The position numbers were made by a program, and so were the translations under genes. From an uncultured Eubacteriales bacterium (GTDB taxonomy: Bacteria; Bacillota; Clostridia; Tissierellales; Peptoniphilaceae), in assembly GCA_900539725.1 (NCBI GenBank), contig UQDI01000012.1, forward strand, positions 1-54,303: a stretch of DNA of 54,303 bases, given 5' to 3'. The notes beneath the pieces were generated by a model. The model had not been told where the DNA came from. It searched no databases and saw only the letters and a list, made by a program, of their open reading frames with translations. Below, piece by piece: positions 26,361-32,910 of this stretch (position 1 is its first letter; each line of letters opens with the position of its first letter).

Positions 26361-26390
26361 GTCTACGAAGTGGCGAGGGCCATTCTCAAA

Positions 26391-26417
26391 GAAAAAGACG
26401 CCTCGTGTGAAGCGTCT
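26391..26417 (-). terminator. Terminator of the cyclodeaminase gene
   Basis: AGACGCCTC-GTGT-GAAGCGTCT, followed on the minus strand by TTTTTC, 70 bp beyond the stop codon. Confidence 0.75.
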
Positions 26418-26487
26418 ATGAAAATTGTTTTGATTGTATTGTTTTTATATAGTATATATTATTTATATAGTATATATTAAAGGAAGA

Positions 26488-27129
26488 CTACTTAGTCAAT
26501 CTATCATATACTATGCCAAGTGTTTCTTCTTTATACTTTTTGGAAGCCTCTAGCATGTCGTCGACTTTTTTCTTTGTTTCTGCTCTGAAGGCTTCGTCTT
26601 TAAGTGATTTTAGGTTGATTGTAACGTTTAGCAGTGCGCCTTCAACGCCTGTTTGTAATAGCAGGCAGCCTACGCCAACGTCTGTGATTGCGTTGATGTT
26701 GCCGTTTTGTGCAAAGATCTTTTGCATCTTCATGGCTTCTAGGCCTAGTTCTGCACATCTGAATGGTATTTCAAGTGCTACTTTATAGCCTTCTTGGATC
26801 TTTTCTGATCTGATTTTCTTTTCTTCGTCTGTTTCTTTTGGCATCTTTAGTGCTTTGATGACGTCGTTGAAGGCTGTTGAGTCTGTGTCAACGATTTCTT
26901 CTAGCTCTGCTGATAGTTCTACTAGCTTTGCTGAGTAGTCTTTCATTGTGTTTTGATCTGCTTCGGATAGTTCTGCGAAAGCTTTTTTGCCTTCTGTTAA
27001 AGCCATGACCATGTTTGTTAGGGATGCGCCTAGTGCTGATGAATAGGCTGCAACTGAGCCGCCGCCTGGTGCTGGTGAGTCTGACTTAACTTCTTTTAAA
27101 TAATCTCTTAGTGATTTTTCGATTAACAT
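26488..27129 (-). CDS. Cyclodeaminase/cyclohydrolase family protein (FTCD C-domain type)
   Basis: A 213-residue all-helical protein with the family signature SPAPGGGSVAAYSSALGASL (about residues 18-37), and the length of stand-alone formimidoyltetrahydrofolate cyclodeaminases / methenyl-THF cyclohydrolases (FchA type). The expected reaction converts 5-formimino-THF or 5,10-methenyl-THF in one-carbon metabolism, feeding histidine or purine fermentation. AAGGAGG precedes the ATG. Monocistronic here, without histidine-degradation genes beside it, so the exact substrate is uncertain. Confidence 0.85.
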   Translation of the reverse strand: MLIEKSLRDYLKEVKSDSPAPGGGSVAAYSSALGASLTNMVMALTEGKKAFAELSEADQNTMKDYSAKLVELSAELEEIVDTDSTAFNDVIKALKMPKETDEEKKIRSEKIQEGYKVALEIPFRCAELGLEAMKMQKIFAQNGNINAITDVGVGCLLLQTGVEGALLNVTINLKSLKDEAFRAETKKKVDDMLEASKKYKEETLGIVYDRLTK

Positions 27130-27655
27130 AATTTTCCTCCTTGATATTTTGTATTTGTTTGTGGAATGGCTGGGCCATGACTATGGCTGAGCCACTGTGT
27201 TTGTATTTTTTGTTTTTGTAAATTATCTTCTTATTATATATATGATCCAATCAAATATTATATCTATTTCACGTCAAAAAGTGTTTTCCTTCGCTTGCTG
27301 GTCTACAAAAACTGATAATTTCTAAGCTTGTTCACCTGCAAGCCCATATTCGTTCGCTTCGCTCAGCTAGATGGTCTTGCGACCGGTTCACTTCGCAAAG
27401 AAATTAAAACAGTTTTTTCCGAATGCTGCGCTCGTGAAAATCACTTTTTTTATATCGGGTTAGATCAAACCTGAATTTCGCAGAGCAAATTTTTAGTATG
27501 GGACGAAGTGGAGATTTTTTTCAAGCGGAATGTATAGTTCATACCTGAGCATTGAAAAAAATCGAACGAGTTCCAGACGAAATTTGAATGCGAAACCTAG
27601 ATTTAAAATGCGTGAGCATTTTGAAGCGCAAGAAAATTTATGTGAATAAATTTTC
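27130..27655. repeat. Gene-free interval with truncated four-box element (copy A) and R2 module
   Basis: 27276-27450 is the core of the four-box element (copy A; ends AAAAAGTG and CACTTTTT). An R2 module follows at about 27475-27597, next to the PhzF-like stop codon. In this R2 copy the stem is GATTTTTTTCAA / TTGAAAAAAATC instead of GGCAA/TTGCC. Near 27163 is a small repeated ATGGCTGGGCCAT-like sequence. Confidence 0.6.
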
Positions 27656-28549
27656 TTATATATTTAATATCCCATCTAGCGAAATCCTCGCCGTTCCCAT
27701 AACCGTAATAAACGCCGAGTCCTTATCCTCTAAGTACCGCGTTTGCACTCTTGATGGCCTATTCATTGTCTCGCCCTGATGCATCTTGGCTTTGAGCTTT
27801 GTCGTTAGCTTGTTCTTTATCAAATAGTATTGCAGCGCCGCATTAGCGTATGCGGAGGAGCTATCTTCTTCAAAAGCGAGGTCTTTTGTGTAATTCCTTA
27901 CGTAGTAAAAACCATCTTCGGCTTCATTAAACAGGTGAACGTTGTCCACGCCTATGGTCTTGGCTGCATCTTTGAACTTAAATTCATCTATTGTGTAGCC
28001 ATAAAGTGCCTGTCTTGTCTTAATTGGTACGATGAGTGTCTTTTCCTCTGCTTCGACTACCATGGCCCTCGCGTCAAGACCATTCGCAAGGCCGATATCG
28101 GCTGTTGAAAGGCTCATGGCGCTGAGCATATTTGTGATGTCGGGCGATGTATTCACAATTGCTGGACGGCTGACCTCTATCTCCAAATTCTCTATCTTGT
28201 AGTCTTTGTAATAGATGTAGACTTTCTTCTTTGAATTTTTATCGACTTCGTAGACGAGCTTGACACCATTCTCAATGGCTTTGATATAACCAAGGTTTGT
28301 AAGCACGTAAAATAATGCAAGTGAGCCTTGTCCGGAGCCTGCTAGCTCGGTTTTGCTCGTGAAGTATCTGGTTCTGAAGACGTCTTGGTCAACTGGCTCT
28401 GCAAAGGCTGTAAGGCCGGCTCTGAGCTCGTTTGCGATGATTTGGTAGTCTTCTTCTTTGAGGCCTTCTGCGTCGGCAACTACGCCGATGGGTGTTCCGC
28501 CGAAGCGGCATGTTGCGAAGGCGTCAACGATGTATACGTGTAGATCCAT
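27656..28549 (-). CDS. PhzF-fold protein lacking the usual catalytic residues
   Basis: A 297-residue protein with PhzF/DapF-like fold features: VDAFATCRFGGTPIGVV at about residue 8, and RYFTS followed by a glycine-rich turn at about 60-75. Against typical members the SET motif with the catalytic glutamate is replaced by GLTAF, CGHAT by SGQGS, and the second-domain DPVTG by DSSSA. It is therefore probably not an isomerase of the usual type. It starts 1 bp after the parB stop codon (overlapping its ribosome-binding site), hence is the third gene of a parA-parB operon. Role unknown. Confidence 0.75.
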   Translation of the reverse strand: MDLHVYIVDAFATCRFGGTPIGVVADAEGLKEEDYQIIANELRAGLTAFAEPVDQDVFRTRYFTSKTELAGSGQGSLALFYVLTNLGYIKAIENGVKLVYEVDKNSKKKVYIYYKDYKIENLEIEVSRPAIVNTSPDITNMLSAMSLSTADIGLANGLDARAMVVEAEEKTLIVPIKTRQALYGYTIDEFKFKDAAKTIGVDNVHLFNEAEDGFYYVRNYTKDLAFEEDSSSAYANAALQYYLIKNKLTTKLKAKMHQGETMNRPSRVQTRYLEDKDSAFITVMGTARISLDGILNI

Positions 28550-28550
28550 A

Positions 28551-29387
28551 CTAATCCTCCGTGATTAAGTCTGTAAGCCTTGTTAGGTCGTCGTCTGTGT
28601 AGTAATCGATGGTGATGGAGCCGCCGCGCTTTGTGTGCTTGATGGAAACTTTTGTAGATAAAAATTCCTCAAGTCTCTCGCGGATGTCTTTGATGTAGAT
28701 GTCTTCTGGCTTTGCCTTCTTTGGCTTACGTGTTTTTTCTTCTGCCTTTTTAACTGTTAGGCCTGCGTCTTTTATTTTATGAGCAAGTTTTAAGCGCTCT
28801 TCTTTTGTATCTAGTGATAGTATAAGTTTTGCGTGTGATACGGTGATCTCGCCCTTCTTAAGCATTTCAAGTATCTCGTCTTCTAGGGATAATAGTCTTG
28901 TCATGTTCGAGATATATGGGCGTGATTTGCCAACTGCTTTGGCGATGTCATCTTGCTTTAATCCATACTTTTCCTTTAATTTTAAATAAGCAATGGCTTC
29001 GTCGTATGGGTTTAAGTCCTCTCTTTGAACGTTTTCAACGAGTTGAAGTTTATCGACTTCTTCGTCTTCATAGTCTCTGACGATGGCTGGGATCATGCTC
29101 TTGCCAAGCTTTTTAAAGGCTCTGTAACGTCTTTCGCCGGCTATGATTTGATATTTGCCTCCATCCATTGGCCTGACTACTATTGGCTGAAGTAGGCCGT
29201 TCTTCTCTATGGACTCTGCTAGCTCTTTGATGGTATCTTCTTTAAAGGACTGACGTGGCTGTGCTTCTGTTGGCACGACCATTGCCATATCTATATCCAT
29301 AAGCTCGTTTTTGGACTTTTCTGTGATTTCTGTGATGCTTTCAACGCCTAGGAGGCTGCCTAGGCCCTTGCCAAGTTTCTTCGCCAT
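28551..29387 (-). CDS. parB: Chromosome-partitioning protein ParB (Spo0J)
   Basis: A 278-residue CTP-dependent clamp that loads at parS and recruits SMC. The N-terminal segment KKLGKGLGSLLGVE is the ParA-stimulating motif. The ParB box motifs NGLLQPIVVRPMDGGKYQIIAGERRYRAFKKLG lie at about residues 63-95, followed by a helix-turn-helix (QDDIAKAVGKSRPYISNMTRLL, about 145-166) and a C-terminal dimerisation domain. It lies 4 bp after parA. Two perfect parS sites (30309, 32097) lie close by. Confidence 0.95.
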   Translation of the reverse strand: MAKKLGKGLGSLLGVESITEITEKSKNELMDIDMAMVVPTEAQPRQSFKEDTIKELAESIEKNGLLQPIVVRPMDGGKYQIIAGERRYRAFKKLGKSMIPAIVRDYEDEEVDKLQLVENVQREDLNPYDEAIAYLKLKEKYGLKQDDIAKAVGKSRPYISNMTRLLSLEDEILEMLKKGEITVSHAKLILSLDTKEERLKLAHKIKDAGLTVKKAEEKTRKPKKAKPEDIYIKDIRERLEEFLSTKVSIKHTKRGGSITIDYYTDDDLTRLTDLITED

Positions 29388-29391
29388 ATAA

Positions 29392-30162
29392 TCACCTTCC
29401 TTGCTTTTGTAAAAATTCTTCGGCTAGATTCATGTAATTTTCGGCTCCTTTTGAGGCTTTGTCGTACTCGAATATGCTCATCGAGTAGCTAGGCGCCTCT
29501 GCAAGACGTATGTTGCGGTTAATGACCGCCGTGTAGAGCTTCGCGCCAAAGAAGTTTTGAACTTCGGAGAAGACTTCAGTGTGAAGATTATTTCTCGCGT
29601 CAAACATGGTGATCAGAACGCCTTCGATTGTAAGGGCCTGATTGTAATTTTCTTTGACTAGCTCTATGGTCCTAATGAGTTTCGAAACGCCTTCAAGTGC
29701 GTAGTACTCGGCCTGTATCGGGATGATGACAGAGTTTGCGGCTGCAAGGCTCATGATTGAAAGGATGCCAAGTGACGGAGGCGAGTCGATGAAGATGAAG
29801 TCATAATCACCTTTAATCTCGTCCAAACGGCGCTTTAAGATCTCTTTCCAGTCGCCTTTTTGTGCAAGCTCTATCTCAAGGCCCGCGATGTCTGTCGATG
29901 AGTCGATGACGTGGAGCTTATCTAGCTTAGTCGGCTTAATTAGTGATCTGATGTCTTTAGTATCGTCGGTAAGGAGCGTGTATGTGGATGAAGACGCCTC
30001 GCTGTAGTCCTCAAGCAGACCACTCGATAGGTTTGACTGAGCATCCATATCGACGCACAAGACCCTCTGGCCAAGCTTTGCAAGCGCATAGCTTAGGTTG
30101 ATGGCTGTCGTTGTTTTGCCGACGCCGCCTTTTTGATTAAATATGACAATAGTTTTGGACAT
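29392..30162 (-). CDS. parA: Chromosome-partitioning ATPase ParA (Soj)
   Basis: A 256-residue deviant-Walker ATPase: KGGVGKTTTAINLSYALA at about residues 11-28, the Walker A' lysine in KGGVGK, and FIFIDSPPSLG at about 122-132. It drives segregation of ParB-parS complexes and in some Firmicutes regulates DnaA. AGAGGTGA precedes the ATG. First gene of parA-parB-phzF-like. Confidence 0.95.
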   Translation of the reverse strand: MSKTIVIFNQKGGVGKTTTAINLSYALAKLGQRVLCVDMDAQSNLSSGLLEDYSEASSSTYTLLTDDTKDIRSLIKPTKLDKLHVIDSSTDIAGLEIELAQKGDWKEILKRRLDEIKGDYDFIFIDSPPSLGILSIMSLAAANSVIIPIQAEYYALEGVSKLIRTIELVKENYNQALTIEGVLITMFDARNNLHTEVFSEVQNFFGAKLYTAVINRNIRLAEAPSYSMSIFEYDKASKGAENYMNLAEEFLQKQGR

Positions 30163-30308
30163 GAAATCACCTCTAAGTTAATAATAGCACAAAGTGCCGT
30201 AAATATCAATAGCAATTTATGGACAAGTCAATTCTGTAAAAATTTCGCCTAGAACTCGAATGATTGTAATGGCTGTGTCGATAGGCTTGTTTAGTGTGTT
30301 ATAAGGAA

Positions 30309-30324
30309 TGTTCCACGTGGAACA
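30309..30324. other. parS site
   Basis: TGTTCCACGTGGAACA, a perfect 16-bp palindrome identical to the consensus ParB-binding site of Firmicutes. It lies 147 bp upstream of the parA start. Confidence 0.97.
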
Positions 30325-30633
30325 TATTGTTTGAGCGATGACATTTGAAAAGTGATTAAATTGCGACTAATAACGAAAAGTGTTTTCCTCACTCGCTGCG
30401 TCTACATAAATTGTTAATTTCTAAACTCGATGTCTTGCGAATCCATATTCGTTCGCTTCGCTCAACTAGATGGATTCGCGGACAGACATCTTCGTTAAAA
30501 AATTAAAGCAATTTATTCCGAAGGCTTCGTTCGGTAAAAGCACTTTTCTTTTAATAGATAGTGAAAACAAATATTAGATCTTAAAGAGAATATTATTAAA
30601 AAAACACTTTTCTTATTACGTAGTAGCAAGCAC

Positions 30634-30664
30634 AAAAAAAGAGACCATATTAAATATGATCTCT
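30634..30664 (-). terminator. Terminator of the lipoprotein gene
   Basis: AGAGACCATATT-A-AATATGATCTCT, followed by TTTTTTTG on the minus strand. It is preceded in plus coordinates by a segment (TAGTAGCAAGCACAAAAAA) duplicated at the terminator at 31209. Confidence 0.85.
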
Positions 30665-30683
30665 TATATAATCATTCTCTTGA

Positions 30684-31052
30684 CTACTTAGTAGGTCCGC
30701 TTCTAACAACACATATAGAGCCATCAGGGTAGGTAGTCTTTTCATAATGTTCAGTCTTTATTTGTGGTTCTAGGTCTCTATACTTAGGGTTCATTGAATC
30801 CCATAGCTCGCCATTCTTTAGTTTAAGTATTAGTTTATCTGCTGTTTCTTCATCGACGTCATTCTTTAATAGATTCTCTTTTACTTTGTCTAGTAGTTCT
30901 TGCGGTATATCTTGTGGGCCAGCACTAAAATTATCTAAGTCTGCTAAATCAAACTCACTTGCTTCTTCTGCTTCTTCAGTTGTCTTTGCGCATCCTACGC
31001 TAAACGCCATCACTAAACAAAGCGCAAGTACTAAAAACAATCTCTTTTTCAT
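30684..31052 (-). CDS. Small lipoprotein of unknown function
   Basis: A 122-residue protein. Signal sequence KKRLFLVLALCLVMAFSVGC with a lipobox ending FSVGC, so lipidated at Cys 21, then an acidic stretch (TTEEAEEASEFDLADLDN) and a C-terminal region (ILKLKNGELWDSMNPKYRDLEPQIKTEHYEKTTYPDGSICVVR). The ATG at 31052 is chosen because AAGGAGATG lies just before it and it begins the signal peptide; the longer frame to 31103 has no such site. Isolated between parA and rsmG. No family recognised. Confidence 0.8.
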   Translation of the reverse strand: MKKRLFLVLALCLVMAFSVGCAKTTEEAEEASEFDLADLDNFSAGPQDIPQELLDKVKENLLKNDVDEETADKLILKLKNGELWDSMNPKYRDLEPQIKTEHYEKTTYPDGSICVVRSGPTK

Positions 31053-31208
31053 AATTACATCTCCTTCATAATAATTATACATCCTTATTATTAATATACC
31101 CAAATAAAGCAGATCTTATTCAGCTTTGATATTTCAATTATTTATACTAAGGCAGCTACATTTGTAAAATAATCAATACTAGTCTTCTTATTATATAGTA
31201 GCAAGCAC

Positions 31209-31230
31209 AAAAAAGAGACCCGCAGGTCTC
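31209..31230 (-). terminator. Terminator downstream of rsmG
   Basis: GAGACC-CGCA-GGTCTC followed by TTTTTTG on the minus strand. The R2 module (31262-31379) lies between the rsmG stop and this terminator, so the module would be part of the rsmG 3' UTR. Confidence 0.8.
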
Positions 31231-31261
31231 AATTATAAAATATAAATTCATACGAAGCTTG

Positions 31262-31379
31262 GTTCGCAGAGCGATTTGATGGATAAGGCGATGTGAACTG
31301 ACGAGGCAAGCGGAGTGTACACGAAGTACTCGAGCATTGCCGAGAAGGGAACGAGCCTTAGGCGCAAATCTAATGCGAA
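31262..31379. repeat. R2 repeat module abutting rsmG
   Basis: TTCGCAGAGCGATTTGATGG...ATAAGGCGATG, ACGAGGCAAGCGGAGTGTAC, loop ACGAA, GTACTCGAGCATTGCC, GGGAACGAGCC and a tail ending ATGCGAAC. It ends exactly at the rsmG stop codon. The stems GGCAA/TTGCC and GTAC/GTAC are intact. Confidence 0.7.
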
Positions 31380-32081
31380 CTAAACGATTGGATTAGTTTT
31401 TGCTTGATTCTTGTTACGTGGGTATTTCTTCGGTGTCGCCTTAACTTTTTTCACCACCACAATCGATCTGTCAAACTCATCAAACAATCTATATTTGTGC
31501 ACATCCACAATCTCTCCACCCATCGCCGCTATAGCTTTTTTCGCTTCGGCTGCTTCTTCATCTATATCGCCAGACTTCATTGAGAGCATATATCCGCCGA
31601 CTTTCACAAAACCGAGCATATACTCTGTAAGTGTGGCTAGGCGAGCGACTGCTCTTGAGATGGCGACGTCGTATGCCTCACGATGACCATTAACGTGAGC
31701 AAGGTCTTCGCTTCTTGCGTGAACTGTCTCTATGTCTTTTAAATCCAAATCCATAATTACATCGTCTAAAAATTTTAATCTCTTCAATAAACTATCGTTA
31801 AGTAAAATTTCTTTTTCTGGAGCAAGTATCTTCAGAACTATGCCAGGGAAGCCGGCGCCAGTGCCGACGTCTATTATCTTCTTCGCATTTTTTAGCTCAG
31901 GCAGAGTAAGAGGGTAGGCGCTGTCGGTGAAGTGGAGCCTGTCAACCTCGTCTGACTCAGTGATGCCAGTTAGGTTCATGACCTTATTTTTCTCCACGAG
32001 CATATCCTTGAAGCGCTCTAGCTCAGAGAGCTGCTTATCCGTAGCGTTTATATTAATCTCATTCAAATAAGTTTTTAGCAT
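31380..32081 (-). CDS. rsmG: 16S rRNA (guanine-N7) methyltransferase RsmG
   Basis: A 233-residue SAM-dependent methyltransferase (GidB) modifying G527 of 16S rRNA. The signature IIDVGTGAGFPGIVLKILAPEKEILLNDSLLKRLKFL lies at about residues 69-105, and AYDVAISRAVARLATLTEYMLGFVKVGG at about 137-164. AAAGGA precedes the ATG. It is last of the mnmE-mnmG-rsmG run, with a metallophosphoesterase gene inserted between mnmG and rsmG and a parS site in the 31-bp gap. Confidence 0.95.
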   Translation of the reverse strand: MLKTYLNEININATDKQLSELERFKDMLVEKNKVMNLTGITESDEVDRLHFTDSAYPLTLPELKNAKKIIDVGTGAGFPGIVLKILAPEKEILLNDSLLKRLKFLDDVIMDLDLKDIETVHARSEDLAHVNGHREAYDVAISRAVARLATLTEYMLGFVKVGGYMLSMKSGDIDEEAAEAKKAIAAMGGEIVDVHKYRLFDEFDRSIVVVKKVKATPKKYPRNKNQAKTNPIV

Positions 32082-32096
32082 ATATATCCTTTCAAA

Positions 32097-32112
32097 TGTT
32101 CCACGTGGAACA
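32097..32112. other. parS site
   Basis: TGTTCCACGTGGAACA, the second perfect parS, in the gap between the metallophosphoesterase stop and the rsmG start. Confidence 0.97.
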
Positions 32113-32910
32113 TTATTTTCTTAAGTGTAGTAAAACTATCTCAGGCGGGTTGTTTAGCCGCGGCACGAGCTTTAGTCCGCGCGCAAGGCCTCTCGAAACG
32201 ACCTCGTATCTGCCGTTCGCCTCATATACGCCGCCAGCGTACTTTGGAAATATTCCTTGGTTCGGTGCGAAAACTCCGATATTGATAGGAGGTAGACGCC
32301 ACTGACCGCCATGCGCATGGCCTGCGATAATCAAATCCGCATTTAAGTCCTTAAACTCATCCTTCGTAAGTGGCTTGTGCGACAAGACTATACGGTAATC
32401 ATTAAAATCCGTATCCGCATCAAGCTTCTTAGCCACATGCGCCGCGTAATCCTTCATTCGCCAAGTGTGCCTGTCTCTAAAGCCCCAAATTTCTATTTGC
32501 TTATCGTCAGCTTTGATAATGGCTTTGCCATCATCCAAGACTGTGATACCCATGGAAGCGAGCTTCTTCATGTGCAGCTCTGCCTTGCCGGAGATGATCT
32601 CGTTATTGCCTAGGATGTAGTAGCACTTGTATTTCTTGATGCCTTCAATAAATTCATAGCCCTTTTTATCGTCAACTTTATCGTCAAAAATGTCGCCCGG
32701 CATTAGTATCGCGTCAAAAGGAATGCTATCGACTAAATCAAGCAGCTCTCTTTGATCCACCCCAAAGTCCATCGAGTGCAAGTCACTAAGCACGAGCAAA
32801 TCCATATCCATGGGCGCTTTTACTGTGTATTCGCTCACCACTAATTTTTTCTTCCACATGAGTAGGGCGAGTGCCATTAGCAAGAGGGTTGCTATAATCA
32901 CATATATCAT
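32113..32910 (-). CDS. Membrane-anchored metallophosphoesterase
   Basis: A 265-residue calcineurin-like phosphoesterase. An N-terminal membrane segment (IYVIIATLLLMALALLMW) is followed by the metal-binding motifs SDLHSMDFG (about residue 46), MPGDIFDD (about 70), GNNE (about 99), and GHAHGGQWRLP (about 197), as in YkuE/LpxH-like enzymes. Overlaps the mnmG stop by 4 bp (ATGA), so translationally coupled. It is an uncommon insertion in the mnmG-rsmG pair. Substrate unknown. Confidence 0.85.
   Translation of the reverse strand: MIYVIIATLLLMALALLMWKKKLVVSEYTVKAPMDMDLLVLSDLHSMDFGVDQRELLDLVDSIPFDAILMPGDIFDDKVDDKKGYEFIEGIKKYKCYYILGNNEIISGKAELHMKKLASMGITVLDDGKAIIKADDKQIEIWGFRDRHTWRMKDYAAHVAKKLDADTDFNDYRIVLSHKPLTKDEFKDLNADLIIAGHAHGGQWRLPPINIGVFAPNQGIFPKYAGGVYEANGRYEVVSRGLARGLKLVPRLNNPPEIVLLHLRK

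Larger units (their letters stand above)
24844..26487. other. 1.6-kb gene-free, repeat-rich interval with candidate ncRNA
   Basis: No convincing protein gene on either strand. It holds a hairpin GCGTGTAAAACG/CGTTTTACGCGC (25018-25055), six 18-bp iterons (25064-25171), a 60-bp tandem hairpin array (about 25213-25392), a candidate ncRNA unit (25515-25858), and a degenerate array of GAGSGACA motifs with longer repeats (about 25884-26360). It ends at the terminator of the cyclodeaminase gene. Short ORFs here are made of repeats. Confidence 0.6.
30163..30683. repeat. Gene-free interval with parS and full four-box element (copy B)
   Basis: It contains a perfect parS (30309-30324) and, 22 bp further on, copy B of the four-box element (30347-30612), with GAAAAGTG at 30347 and 30375 and CACTTTTC at 30541 and 30605. 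The lipoprotein terminator closes the interval. No ORF. Confidence 0.7.
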
